Below, piece by piece: positions 41,340 through 51,984 of a stretch of DNA of 64,000 nt (positions are counted from its first letter, which is position 1; each line of letters begins with the position of its first letter). Source of the stretch: Macrotis lagotis (taxonomy: Eukaryota > Chordata > Mammalia > Peramelemorphia > Peramelidae); the NCBI RefSeq assembly GCF_037893015.1, contig NC_133658.1, positions 140,349,822 through 140,413,821 of the forward strand, given 5' to 3'. Below the pieces are notes generated by a model, which was not told the DNA's origin, did not search any database, and saw only the letters and a program-made list of their open reading frames with translations. Position numbers and translations under genes: made by a program.

Positions 41340-42065
41340 GGAAGCCAAAAGGCACAGATGAGGAGGAAGAACATTTTAAGCCAGTGGAAAGGAACAGAGT
41401 TGAGAGATAGATTGTTGTATGTAAAATGAAAAGGCCAGTGGTGCTGGATTGTGTATAGTAAGGTAGGAAAGTATAAGACCAGAATGCTAGGAAGAAGAGA
41501 GGATGCGAAAGACTTTAAAAGTCAAACAGAATATTTTCTATTTGATTCTAGAGGTATCAAGGAACATTGGAGTTTATTGTTTAGAGGAATGAATAGGTCA
41601 CACCTGAGTTTTAGGAAAAGTTCTTTGGAAGCTGAGTGAACATGGACTGAATTGGAGGAAGACTTGAATTAGGGAGACCAGCCAGGAAGATATTGCAACA
41701 GTTTAGGCTTGAGGTGATGAGTATCAAAGAAGTAGCAATGTCAGAAGAGAGAAGGAAAATATATATATATGAGAGATTTTCCAAAAGTAGAAATCATAGA
41801 ATTTAGTAATAGATTGGATAGGTGAGGTAAGTGGGAATGAGGAATTAAGTTTGATACCATAGTTGTGAGGGATCATAATGTTGCTATACTCATAGAGAAG
41901 TTTAATAAAATCAAAGATTTTGTGGGGGAAAGATGAGTTGTCTTTTGGATATGTTGAGTTGAGATGTCTATGGGACATTGAGTTTAAAATATCTAAATAG
42001 CAGTTGAAGTCAAGAGAGAGAGGTTAGGAATGGGTATCTAGATCAGAAAATCAAGTTCTCAAGGA
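41340..42065 (-). mobile_element. L2 LINE ORF2 C-terminal region
   Basis: A long reversed L2: 'tttgattctagaggtatcaaggaacattggagtttattg', 'gagaccagccaggaagatattgcaacag' and 'gatatgttgagttgagatgtctatgggacattgag'. Similarity may extend to about 42160. Confidence 0.8.
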
Positions 42066-42069
42066 GGTC

Positions 42070-42880
42070 AGGAGAAAGAGAAGACAATCTGCACAGAGGA
42101 GATTGTGAGAGGGTGAAATCAAAGTCAAAGGGGAAGGAGTTGGTTTCTTAGACTAGAAAGGAAAGGAGGGTGAATAAGGATGGAGGGTAGAGTGAGGTCC
42201 ACACTGCATAGTCTCCATATTAAAAAAGAATGGGAGGCTAGGTCATCTGCTGAAAATTGAGAAAGGGAGAAGAGGAAACATAAAACAATCAATGTGGGGA
42301 ATATGATCCTATCTGTTTCCTTTTATTTGGTTGGATTTAAATTCCCCACCCTTATTTATCCTTGAAGTCTTGCCTCTTTTGGTCCTCATCTTATACTCCC
42401 TGTTTAGGCTGAGCTATCCTTCCTTGACTATTCATGAAGCTTGTCTTTTCAGGTCTCCATCATCTTTGGAGGAAGAACCTTTTCTCTTTCTCTAACTGAA
42501 GTAAAGGCCTTCCCCAAAGGATCTTTGATACATTGTTTTCTCAACTCAGCTGTTTGAGAACCTCTCTAAGAGAAGAGAGGGAAGCATCTCTATTTATTCA
42601 TTAATGATTAGGTTATAGCCATTTAACATGCTTGCACTCAAAATATCTGCAGAATTGTATCAAAGATATCACAGGCTCAGGCAACTGTAATGGGAAAGAT
42701 TGCCTCACTGTGATTTTTTTCCCCCTTAACTGAAAGGAGTCACAGTAGAATTTGTCTAAATAGCCTGTTTCCCTAGGGCATTAACCTATTTATTCATTCA
42801 TTTAAAATGTGATTTTATGAACAAAAATGGTATTTATAAACAATTTTCAGGAGCATAGCTGTGGTAAAGGGCGGCACACT
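42070..42880. other. Unassigned sequence
   Basis: No clear repeat or exon. Confidence 0.4.
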
Positions 42881-42881
42881 T

Positions 42882-42893
42882 TTGCCATGGCAA
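42882..42893. promoter_or_regulatory. X-box-like RFX palindrome
   Basis: TTGCCATGGCAA, a perfect palindrome with C following, close to the RFX X-box consensus (GTTGCCATGGCAAC). It lies in repeat-free, locally GC-rich sequence. Confidence 0.4.
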
Positions 42894-42894
42894 C

Positions 42895-43490
42895 TCTGGA
42901 TCCACCAGAGGAAGGATGCTTTTAGTCTCTTGAGAATGCCTTGAATGGGGCAGGGCCAGATCTGTGAGTGGGCAGAGTAGGAGGTCACACTTGTGGCATC
43001 TTTGTGGAAGGCTCTTCAGTGGTGTCTGAAATTCCATCATTAGAGATGCATTCCTTTCACCAAAGGATTATCTTTTCTTCCTGGATTCTTTAAAAAATGT
43101 AAATACTCCTGGGAGGGATAATATATGTAAACACTAACCCCTTAATGTGAATTAGCTTGTTGTAATGCTTTCTTCTGTGGTTTGGAGGTACCTGGGGCAG
43201 CCTAAGAGACTTTGGATGGGGAAGATCCTGGAGTGAAGTAGGAACAGGAACAAAAATTTGTTTATTTTTCAATTTTGCCCAAAGCCTGTTCTGCCTTTGG
43301 GAGTAAGGAGTCTCAGCTCTTCTATTCATATACTCACTCAATAGTTAGAATGCATTAGCGTTAGCGTTAGCATCCAGGGCAAGGCAATTTCAGAGAGAGG
43401 GGATGTGGCAAGCATAGCATTGATTGGGTGAAGGTTTAATAACCAATCATTGTTTCACAGATGAGAGAGAAACGTTGGCTGATGGGAATG
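42895..43490. other. Unique sequence, no gene called
   Basis: Two minus frames of 68 and 83 codons have no domains. A short 'ttagcgttagcgttag' run lies at 43355-43370. Confidence 0.4.
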
Positions 43491-43494
43491 CACT

Positions 43495-43655
43495 CATGGA
43501 ACATAGATTTCTGAGTTCAGATACAATGGTATTTACTATGTCTGTGATTCTGGGCAAATTACTGAACCTCTCTGGGTCATAGTTTTGAAAAATGAGGGGA
43601 TTGGTCCAAATGGCCTGAGAGGCTTTTTTCCAGCTCTCAATCTATGATACCATGT
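43495..43655 (+). mobile_element. MIR-family SINE
   Basis: 'ctgggcaaattactgaacctctctggg' and 'gattggtccaaatggcctgagaggc'. Confidence 0.6.
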
Positions 43656-43726
43656 ATTTCATTTTCTCCAATGGAATCTGGGGTGTTCTTGCATGTCCTT
43701 CCACTCTATAGACATAGACTTTCTGG

Positions 43727-43795
43727 TTAAAGTATGCATCACCTTCCTGATGTCATGGTACTCTTCAAGATTGAAAGACAAGCAACAAAAGGCAG
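43727..43795 (+). mobile_element. RTE-tailed SINE, 3' tail only
   Basis: 'gcatcaccttcctgatgtcatggtactcttcaa' + 'gattgaaagacaagcaac'. Confidence 0.65.
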
Positions 43796-43904
43796 GGAAT
43801 TAAAGCCACCAAGAGTCTGGAAGGTAGCAAAGCCTTTTGGTCCAGTTGTAATCTCTACTGGACTTTGCCTTGCTATCTGTGAATTTCCTCCCAAAGTTTT
43901 AGAG

Positions 43905-44128
43905 CAGCAGTGTCAAATACTTAAGGGTCACACTGTAGGCCAGCAACACTCTTGTGCTAACCAGATTAAAATGTAACTGGGAGATATTCAATGAAATAAA
44001 TAAGGGTACAATGGAACATAGGTAATGTTAATATGTGGTTTTCTAAATCAACATGTAATCTGTAAGGGTCCTTATGTATAGATTGGTGACCTAGTTTCTA
44101 TTTGAATTTGACACTAGTTATACAAATG
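43905..44128. mobile_element. Possible small DNA transposon with short TIRs
   Basis: 'cagtgtcaaatactt' on the left and the reversed 'tagtgtcaaattcaaa' on the right form inverted ends about 220 bp apart. No coding sequence. hAT affinity is a guess. Confidence 0.4.
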
Positions 44129-44129
44129 T

Positions 44130-44935
44130 AAATAATTATTATCATCATTATGTTCTAGGCAGTTTCCCCTCTGGAATCTATGTCCTAAAACCACCTCAGA
44201 ACACTGGATTTTGCTTCCTTCTTAACACTTAGTGAATTTACCTAGTGGAAAGCCCTCTCTTGTAGACTTCCTTATAGACTTTTCTTAAAGCTTTCCTTGA
44301 ATGATCCAGGCTCCAAACCACTCACTGTGACTTGATGTATCCATCTCTGCTCATTTGGTCTTTTTTTCTGGGGTTCTTTCCCACAATGTTTGGAAACCAG
44401 GTAGCAGGGTTCCCTTAACTTAGAACTATTTGATATTTCAATACTTGGGCAGTGGGGGAAGATCTAGAGATCAAAATTCAACTTTCTCAGGTCATAATAT
44501 GAAACAGCCTATGATAAGAAATGGCCTAGGACTACACTTACTTGAAGCTGAAAAGTGTCTGAGACTTCCTCTTTCCTTACTCTCCAGGTTAAATATAAAA
44601 CAAGATAGGTAGTCTTTGATAGACCCTTTCTCCAGTGAAGGTTCTAACTTTTATGGTTGTCAGTATTCAAGGAATTAGTTAGTAGATAAAGACAAGGTCA
44701 GTCTGGGGCCATTTGGAGTCAACATCCATCATACTCAGGAAATTCCAGTTTCCCATTTGGTATTTCCTGCCCAATGGCTGTGGGGGTGCCCAGATGCCAC
44801 TTGGGACAAAACAATTCAAGATAAAGGAAGAGAGAAACAGATATAAAGGTTTGAGAGAAAGAAGACAATGAAGACTTGATAATGTCCCCATGCTATTAAT
44901 ATGTCATATTTAAGTTGTACCTTAAAGAGAGGTAA
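44130..44935. other. Unassigned unique sequence
   Basis: Frames of 60-70 codons without support. Confidence 0.4.
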
Positions 44936-44939
44936 CATA

Positions 44940-45290
44940 GCAACAGTGTCTCAGAATCAAACCAGTCTCAAAATCAAGAAGAGGTAGGTTCACATCCCAT
45001 CTCTAACATACATCCACAAACTATGACTTCATGACCCCATTTAGGATTTTCTTGGCAGAGATATTGGAGGGGTTTGCTGTTTCTTCATTTTGTTTTACTG
45101 TTGAAGAAACTGAGGCAAACAGGGTTAAGTGACTTGACCAAGGTCACATAGTATCTGAGGTCAATTTTGAACATAAGAAGAATCTTCCTGACTTCAGATC
45201 TGGCACTCTATCAGTACTCTATCCATTATGCCACCTAAATGCCTTAGACAAGTCACTTAACTTTTCAGGGCAAGGACTCAAGTAGCTAAG
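44940..45290 (+). mobile_element. MIR split by a MAR1
   Basis: Left 'caacagtgtctcagaatcaaacc...ggttcacatccca', right resumes 'cttagacaagtcacttaacttttcaggg'. Confidence 0.6.
45015..45240 (-). mobile_element. MAR1 SINE nested in MIR
   Basis: 'gacttcatgaccccatttaggattttcttggcagag' to head 'attatgccacctaaatgcc'. Confidence 0.85.
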
Positions 45291-45394
45291 GTATCAACCT
45301 GCATTGGGAGAGAGATTCCTTATCCAGGGGTTCCCTATATTATTTCAGAAGTCTAGTCTTTATCCATTAAAAATCACAAAGAGACCTCCCCACA

Positions 45395-45555
45395 ATAACT
45401 TTGTGAAGTAGACAATACAAATATTATCATCTCTATTTAACAGATAAGGAATTATTTAGTTAGTCAGTGGTCACACAGAAAGCAGCAAAATTAGTTCTCG
45501 AATCCAGGTTTTTTTATTCCAAATTCAATGATTTTTCTACTATACACATTCCCTC
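45395..45555 (-). mobile_element. MIR SINE
   Basis: 'gtgaagtagacaatacaaatattatc' and 'agtggtcacacagaaagcagc' reversed. Confidence 0.55.
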
Positions 45556-45683
45556 CCATCTTCCAAAGGAATATGAGTTTCCAAGCTCTTGGATTTGGGA
45601 GGGCAAAGGAAGGTAGATGACTGGGCAAGAGATTATTCAGTTTTTATTCTCATGATCAATAGTCTCTCTTAATGGGGCAGCTA

Positions 45684-45828
45684 GGTGGTGCAGTGGATAG
45701 AGCATGGATCCCAGAGTCAGGAGGACCTGAATTCAGATTTGGCCTCAGACACTTAATCATTACCTAGCTGTGTGACCTTGGGCAAATCACTTAACCCCAG
45801 TGCCTTGCAAAAAACCTCCAAAAAAAAA
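45684..45828 (+). mobile_element. Short tRNA-derived SINE, complete
   Basis: 'ggggcagctaggtggtgcagtggatagagc' to 'cagtgccttgcaaaaaacc(a)n'. Confidence 0.92.
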
Positions 45829-45829
45829 T

Positions 45830-46475
45830 CTCTTTCCTATCCCAAAAAGTCTATAAATTCCTGAGTTCCAGTCACCAGTGAGTTGGAAATTTTTTTTTCT
45901 CTTGCTAGAAGAGAAACCCAATGGTTTCATGCAAATGATTCATATAAATCTATCTGATGAATATTCAGCAAGATCCAAGTTTTGACAAGACCTGTCTGCC
46001 TTCCATCTGTAGGATGCTGGGAAATCAGCTTTGACCCCTCCTTCTTCCCTTTCCTCCATCCCATACCCTTCCCCCACAACTATCTGCCATAACTTCTCCT
46101 CCGATTCCTCATTCCTTTATTAACCAATTGTCCTCTTCTCCCTCTTTCTATCCTCTTCTCTCAGAACCTCATTAATTTACAGTCTGCTGGGTCCGACTCT
46201 ACAATACTGATGGAGATAGCCGGAGTCATGCCCTAGGGACTTGGAATTTCTAAAAGGACCTCCTTACACCCTTACCAACAACCTGACCCCACCTAACACC
46301 TAAACAGAAGGAGTTAAGTGGAGGAGGGGGTGTAATGGGAAAAGCAAAAAATCCCTCTAGTTTCCTCTAATTTTTTAACCAATCTAGATCAGTGCTGTTG
46401 ATTAGAAATATTTCATTCACCCCATCCCATTCTCTTTCTTGATTGGTAGAGAAACAAAGAAAAGACCCCTAGAAT
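45830..46475. other. Unassigned unique sequence
   Basis: 46050-46170 is pyrimidine-rich. No exon with both splice sites found. Confidence 0.4.
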
Positions 46476-46479
46476 GTTA

Positions 46480-46680
46480 TGGGATTGAATTTAGAGATCA
46501 CATTTGTCTAATTCATGTTTCATAGAGAAGGAAACAGACCCAGAGAGATGGGAATGGCAGCTGGGACTGGAAATGGAATTTCCTTAATCTCACTTCAGTC
46601 CTCTTTTCACCCTGAATCTTCCACTGAGATAGGTATGCCTCTTCCCCCTTCAGCTCCCCCCTCCCCAATTCCCAAACTTC
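46480..46680 (-). mobile_element. MIR-family fragment
   Basis: 'catagagaaggaaacagacccagagagatgg' is a reversed CORE. Weak. Confidence 0.4.
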
Positions 46681-46704
46681 ATGAATCACAGGTATTAAGG
46701 AAGG

Positions 46705-46766
46705 CAACTTTTCTTTTTCTTTTCCTTTCCTCCTTTCCTTCCCTCCTTCCTTCCTTTCTCCCCCTT
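46705..46766. repeat. Polypyrimidine (TTCC)n tract
   Basis: Pure C/T run. The long Lys/Glu frame on minus and Ser/Phe frame on plus are its shadows. Confidence 0.9.
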
Positions 46767-46769
46767 TTT

Positions 46770-47515
46770 TGTTTTTATTCATGAATTTTTTTTTGAGAAT
46801 TCCCACATTAGTTCTCAAAAGGAGGTCTGAGAAGCCATCACTTTTACAGGGTCAGGAAGGGAAAGAATAGAATATGGCTCTAAGATGTATTCATGGGCTT
46901 AGTGTATTCCCAACTAAATAAGTCTTGCCCCTTTCTAGGCCCCCTATACCTGGATCTGGAGGAATGAAGAGGGACCTTGTTTGGTAAGAATTCCTTGCCT
47001 CTGCTATTTGCTTTGGGCTTTTTATTTTTCCTTTCCATTTTGGCTGCTAACCCAATATTTGTCTTTCTGTGAGCACTAAATATATTTCTCCATTTAACCC
47101 TCAGAATCTTGGTTTCCTACCTGCTTCCCACAGTTGAAACTAGTGCCAGGAATGGAAATAGAAAACCAGAGTGGGGGTGGGGTGATGCAGGATCTGGGCA
47201 TTGAAATGGGAATGGGACTGGGAACCAGAGCTAGTCTTTATTCGTTTAGTCTCAGAATTTAGCTCAAAAATTATGATCAGCTTCTTCCATTCTTGCACCA
47301 GGACAGATCTCTTGCATTTTCCCCTCCTGAACCATCCTGGTCTTAACAATCCACTCATCATTTCATCCACTAAACCTTCCTCTATCTTTGACATTTCAGG
47401 CCCAGGCTTCTGTGAAACTAGAAACAGGCAGGTCCAATGGAAACTTTCATCTTAAACAACTATATCTCACTCTTCTGGCTAGGTTATGGTAGTCTTGAAT
47501 AACAGACACTTCTTT
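46770..47515. other. Unassigned unique sequence
   Basis: Two overlapping 84-codon frames on opposite strands; no gene called. Confidence 0.4.
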
Positions 47516-47520
47516 CTTTT

Positions 47521-48020
47521 TAATATTTTATTTATTTATTTTTCCAAATGAAAGATAGTTTTCAATGATCATTTTTGTAAGGTTTTTGAGTTTCACAGTT
47601 TTCTCTCTCTCCCTCCTTTCCCTCCTCCCCTGACAGAAAGTAATCTAATATAGATCATACATGTATTACTGTGTTAAACATGTATCCATAGTAATCATCT
47701 TGTGAAAGAAGAATCAAATCAAAAAGGGAAAAAGCATTAGAGGGAAAAATCATAAAACATAAAATAAATTTAAAAAATTGAAAATAGTAAGCTTTAGCTG
47801 CATTCAGACACCATAGTTCCTATTTTTGGATGTGGATGGCATTTTCCATCACAAGTCCTTTAGAATTGTCTTTGATTACTGTACTGCTGAGATGAGCAAG
47901 TCCAACATAGCTGACCATCAACACAATGCTGTTGTTAGTATTTACAATATTCTTCAGGTTCTGCTTATTTCACTTAGCATCAGGTTATGCAAGTCTTTCC
48001 AGACTTTTCTGTAGTCTGAT
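47521..48020 (-). mobile_element. L1 3' end, copy 1 of 3 in series
   Basis: 'atgaaagatagttttcaatgatc', 'gtaatctaatatagatcatac', 'ggatgtggatggcattttcc' and 'cattacttcaggttctgctt'-type text in L1 minus order. Confidence 0.85.
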
Positions 48021-48034
48021 TGATCATGTGTTTT

Positions 48035-48450
48035 TTTTTTGAATTAATAAAATTTTATTTATTTATTTTCCAACAATATGCAAAGATAGTTTTCAACAAT
48101 CATTTTTTCTAAGGTTTTGAGTTTCACATTTTTCTCTCTCCTTCCCTCTGAAAGAAAGCCATCTAATAAAGGTTATACATATACAACAATGTTAAACATT
48201 TTCCCACATTAATCATGTGAAAGAAGAATCAAATAAAAAAGGAAAAAAAATTAGAGGAAAAAATCATAAAACATAAAAAAATTTAAAAAATTGGAAATAG
48301 TAAGCTTTGGTCTACATTCAGATGCCTTAGTTCCTTCTCTGGATATAAATAGTGCTTTCCATCACAAGTCCTTTAGACATATCTTTTATTACTATACTGC
48401 TGAGATGAACAAGTGTATCATAGTTGATCATCACACAAAGTTTCTGCAAG
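48035..48450 (-). mobile_element. L1 3' end, copy 2 of 3
   Basis: A T-run, then 'caaagatagttttcaacaatc', 'catctaataaaggttatac' and 'tactgctgagatgaacaag'. Colinear with copy 1 and clearly the same subfamily. Confidence 0.85.
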
Positions 48451-48599
48451 TGTGTACAAAGTTCTTGTTAAGGGAGTTTTAGGACTGTTTTCAGTAACTC
48501 ATATTTCTAAAAGTGCTTTAAGATTTCTATAAACACAATAATTTTTGTGTTTTGAAGGTTAAGAAAACACAAGAATGAGCATTTATTAAGTTCCTATAA

Positions 48600-48935
48600 T
48601 GTGGCATTTTTAAAATTATATACAATAATAATTTCTACCTATCATTTTTTGGTAAGGTTTTGAATTTTATACTTTTTCCCCCTTCCTTTCCCTTCCTTCC
48701 CCCTACCACTCCACAGAAGACAGTTTGATAATCTTTACATTGTTTCCGTGCTATACATTGATCAAAACTGAATGTGTTGAGGGAGAAATCATATCCTTGA
48801 GGAGAAAATAAGATATTAGAGATAGTAAAATTATGTATTACATAATATATATTTTTTTAAAATTGAAGGCAATAGACTTTGGTCTTTGTTTAAACTCCAC
48901 AGTTCTTTCTCTGGATTCAGATGGTATTCTAGATG
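48600..48935 (-). mobile_element. L1 3' end, copy 3 of 3, different subfamily
   Basis: 'tctttacattgtttccgtgctatacattgatc', 'gagggagaaatcatatcc' and 'gcaatagactttggtctttg' match the 17822 and 59929 elements, not copies 1-2. Confidence 0.85.
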
Positions 48936-48939
48936 CTAT

Positions 48940-49125
48940 TTTTTAAGTTGAGGAAACTGAGGCAGACTTGCCTAGGGTAGATTTCAACTCAGGTCTTCCT
49001 GAATCCAGGGCTCTATTCACTGTGTTGGCTAGTTCTCTGAGGTATGTACTGAAATTATACTACCCTACTTCCTTTCATAGATTAAGGAACTGAGACCCAG
49101 AGAGATGAAGGGAAGGTCCAAGGCA
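48940..49125 (-). mobile_element. MIR-family fragments
   Basis: 'gttgaggaaactgaggcagacttgcc' and, farther on, 'attaaggaactgagacccagagag', so two partial copies. Confidence 0.55.
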
Positions 49126-49134
49126 ATTAAATGA

Positions 49135-49890
49135 CAATACTTCAGTAATATTAATAGCTGACATTTGTATATGTTTCGAGGTTTTCAAGACTCTGGGAAT
49201 ATATATATAGCATGGTGCCATGATTGAGTAATTAATTGATAAAATCGAAACATTTCTTACCTTTGAAGAGTTTTCAGTCTAGACTAAAGAGAAAATTGAA
49301 AGAGCTTTGTGGTTCAGGAGAGAGTACTTGACTTTCAGCATCACCTTCCTTTATTCTCAATCCAATATGAAAGGAAATAAATTCTAGAATTTACTATGCA
49401 TATACATATAATTAATAAAATAAGGAGATTTACTTCAATGGGATAATGGAATTATTTACCGAATGTTCCCATACTCCTTTAGAAGTTTCTTATGGATCCC
49501 CCATCTGTACTCCAAATTGGGAACCCCTGGCTTAGGGGATGTGGGTGTCTAATATTGGATTCTAGAAGAGCTTGGGGGTGAAAGCAGTCAGAGCTAGGAA
49601 CACCCCTTCTCTTCCCACACCTGTAAAGAGGGAGCAAAGCTGCCTCCCGCTCCTGGAATAGATATGAAAGGAAGGCTAGAACATTCCACTCAGTCACTAC
49701 TGCTCCTAATTCATGCTAGAAAATGGAGGTAGAGATTGTAAATTCAATTAGCATTTCCTTTCCTACCTCCTACCCCAATTTCTCCCCCCACCCATCAAGG
49801 AACCAGAAGCTGTGTAGGCCAATGGTTTTAGATGGGGGCAAAGGGTTTGGATTTGGGGGGTAAGGAAACAGGGACCACTGTTTCCTACCA
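49135..49890. other. Mostly unique sequence
   Basis: A weak reversed L2-like tail lies at about 49140-49280. The rest has no recognised feature. Confidence 0.4.
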
Positions 49891-50005
49891 CCTGATTTAC
49901 AGCTCCGGTGTATTTTTGACACACAAATCACTCCAGAGAATGAAGCTCAATTATGGTTAGGCAGATGTGTTCTCTGCAGGCACTGGAAAGCTTCCTGCCT
50001 GAGCT

Positions 50006-50040
50006 GGGGGTGGGGGTTGTGGGGGGGGGGGGTGGAAGGG
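50006..50040 (+). promoter_or_regulatory. G-quadruplex-forming G-tract
   Basis: G5-T-G5-TTGT-G12-T-GG-AA-GGG(G): at least four G-runs of three or more with short loops. Confidence 0.7.
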
Positions 50041-50126
50041 GAAGCTCTGGCTCAGGCAACACACTCAGCATATTAAAAGCTAGCAGAAATTCCTAGGCAG
50101 GTGGTCAAAGATGCTCCCAGCAGGGA

Positions 50127-50136
50127 CCAAAAATGG
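50127..50136. promoter_or_regulatory. CArG box (SRF site)
   Basis: CCAAAAATGG fits CC(A/T)6GG exactly. Confidence 0.4.
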
Positions 50137-50168
50137 GTTGGGGTGTGCCTAGCAAGAGGACTCAGGGC

Positions 50169-50175
50169 TATAAAT
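50169..50175 (+). promoter_or_regulatory. TATA-like box
   Basis: TATAAAT with GC-rich flanks ('gggc' before, 'ggg' after), 33 bp after the CArG box. Confidence 0.3.
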
Positions 50176-50298
50176 GGGTTTTAACTAGCTGATGGGATGG
50201 GGAGGGGTCAAATAGCAGAGATGAGGGGCTTCTTCCTACCCATTTAAGACCAATGCTTTTTAAATAACTTCTATATGATCATTTGAATCTCCATATGT

Positions 50299-50326
50299 AT
50301 ACACACACACACACACACACACACAC
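50299..50326. repeat. (AC)n microsatellite
   Basis: About 14 AC units. Confidence 0.95.
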
Positions 50327-50337
50327 ATATGTATACT

Positions 50338-50455
50338 CCTCCTATGGGATGCAAACTTTTTGAGATCAGAATAGGGTTTCATTTTTGTCTTTGTCTATCA
50401 GTGGTTAGCACAGAGTAGGTGTTTCAGAAATGCATGTTGATTGATTTGAAGGCAG
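50338..50455 (+). mobile_element. L2 3' end
   Basis: 'ggttagcacagagtaggtgtttcagaaatgcatgttgattga'. Confidence 0.75.
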
Positions 50456-50700
50456 GGAACAACAGAGACAAAAGGAGCCTCCTTCTTTGAGGAACCATTA
50501 TTTACAATACAAGTCATAATACAAGGTAGGACCCCTGGGGTGACTTTTGCTGTAATGTTACCAGTTTTCACAGGGGATTGATGTGGATTGGTAGGGGGTC
50601 TCTTAGGAACTGCAGATTCCCAAGTTTGCTCCCCCCTCCCACATTCTCTCACTCTATAATCAAAGAATTAAGTTCAGAGCAATCACTCACTGTTTCTAAC
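50456..50700. other. Unassigned sequence
   Basis: Nothing recognised. Confidence 0.35.
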
Positions 50701-50701
50701 G

Positions 50702-50920
50702 GGCACCATTTCTATAGTGCTTTAAAGTTTACAAAGTACTTTCTTTAAAATGATCTTGCAACATCCCCAGTGTATGTATTAGTTAACCCTATTTTACAGA
50801 CAAGAATATGGAGGCTCAGAGAGTTGATTAGTCCTGAAGCTAATAAATAGTAGAGCTAGGACTTTGAAATTCTAGTCTCCTCACGTAAAAACCATTTCTT
50901 TTTTCAGTACGCCATGCTCA
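50702..50920 (-). mobile_element. MIR SINE, near complete
   Basis: 'tatagtgctttaaagtttacaaagtac' tail, 'attttacagacaagaatatggaggctcagag' CORE. Confidence 0.75.
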
Positions 50921-50924
50921 AGTT

Positions 50925-51284
50925 AGTTTAGGTTATGGCAATAGGGTGGCATGCCAACCTTTCAGCTTGGAACCATCGGGCTTCTTTGCTAAAATCAAAC
51001 AGCTGCCAGCTCTCTCCTTTCCTCCTCACTCCCCTTTGTCCATCTCCAACCAACACATGCAGAGGTATAAATCAGCTTTCCATTTGAGATTTTCTCTGGG
51101 AGACAGTTCAGATCTCATCTCCTATTAGAAGACACAAAAGCCATCTTGGCTGCAATTCTGTTAACCTGTTGATCACCAGACTGACTGGGTGGCTCTCTCT
51201 TCTTCTCCTTAATTGTTACATGAATGTCACTCCCAAAGTTCCAGGCTCAGTACTCCTTTACAGAATACTATTCTTTAGTTAACA
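50925..51284. other. Unassigned sequence
   Basis: A 60-codon frame without support. Confidence 0.4.
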
Positions 51285-51490
51285 CAGGATAGCATGATGG
51301 GGCAAACTTTGGCAGTCAGAGAACTTGGGTTCAAATCCCACTTTGCTACTTACTGTTTGACTTGGGGAAAATCACTTTATTTCTCTGAATCTCAGTCACC
51401 TCTTTATAAAATAGGGGGATGGGTTTACTCAATTATTGTGAAAGTCCTTTCCCTCAAGAAATCCTGTGACATGTTTTACATGAATATTGC
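51285..51490 (+). mobile_element. MIR SINE
   Basis: 'acttgggttcaaatcccactttgctacttactg' box-B and CORE region. Confidence 0.75.
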
Positions 51491-51539
51491 CTGATCCTCT
51501 AACCATAATAAATGTATCACTGTCATTTCTTATATTTCT

Positions 51540-51806
51540 TTACTGTCCATATCACTCAGAGACTTTTCAGAGGTCATGAATTTGACCAGTCACACAGTAA
51601 GGTATAGAATGGAGATCTGAACTCAAGTCTTTGAACTTCAAACCTAGTGACTTTTCTCAAGACATACCCACTATAGCTTAATATTGTCAGTTATCTTTTC
51701 ATATTTGTGTATACTCATTTCTTGATTAGGTTACCAACTCCTTGAGGATGCAAGATATAATTAAATTTCTTTAGAGCCTCCATACCATCTTAAATGTAAT
51801 AGGAGG
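51540..51806. mobile_element. MIR(-) fragment, then L2 3' end (+)
   Basis: 'tttgaccagtcacacagtaaggtatag' (reversed MIR), then 'ccaactccttgaggatgcaagat' (L2), the latter interrupted by the following SINE. Confidence 0.5.
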
Positions 51807-51818
51807 CCAATAGATATT

Positions 51819-51968
51819 TTTTCTATTTTTCTTTTTATTTAAGGCAATGGGGTTAAATGACTTGCCCAAGGTCACACAGCTAGGTAATTATTAAGTGTCT
51901 AAGGCCGGATTTGAAATTAGGTCCTCTTGAATCCAGGGCTCTATCTACTTTGCCACCTAGCTGCCCTG
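51819..51968 (-). mobile_element. Short tRNA-derived SINE with 15-bp target duplication
   Basis: 'aggcaatggggttaaatgacttgcc' to 'gccacctagctgccc'. Duplicates at 51804-51818 and 51969-51983 differ at two bases ('aggccaatagatatt'/'aggtcaaaagatatt'). Confidence 0.9.
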
Positions 51969-51984
51969 AGGTCAAAAGATATTG

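Larger units (their letters stand above)
49900..50250 (+). promoter_or_regulatory. Promoter-like unique block
   Basis: In order on plus: a G-quadruplex motif (50006-50040), a 'caggtgg' E-box near 50098, a perfect CArG box (50127-50136) and a TATA-like 'ggctataaatggg' (50169-50175). No repeat overlaps. The spacing would suit an SRF-driven TATA promoter starting near 50200, but no transcript or first exon is visible. Confidence 0.3.

Noticed and set aside
43355-43370. Telomere-like TTAGCG repeats
   Set aside because: Only two and a half units and not TTAGGG.
45684-45760. tRNA-like heads
   Set aside because: These are SINE heads; no cloverleaf tRNA gene with an intact acceptor stem was seen anywhere.
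46190-46260. Possible exon after 'ttaatttacag' (WVRLYNTDGDSRSHALGTW)
   Set aside because: Acceptor-like only; no donor before the stop, and the frame is short.
46513-46818. Lys/Glu-rich 101-codon minus frame
   Set aside because: Shadow of the (TTCC)n tract at 46705-46766.
47400-47431. 31-nt exon-like segment after 'tctttgacatttcag'
   Set aside because: The donor 'gtccaa' is weak, the length breaks phase, and nothing links it to other exons.
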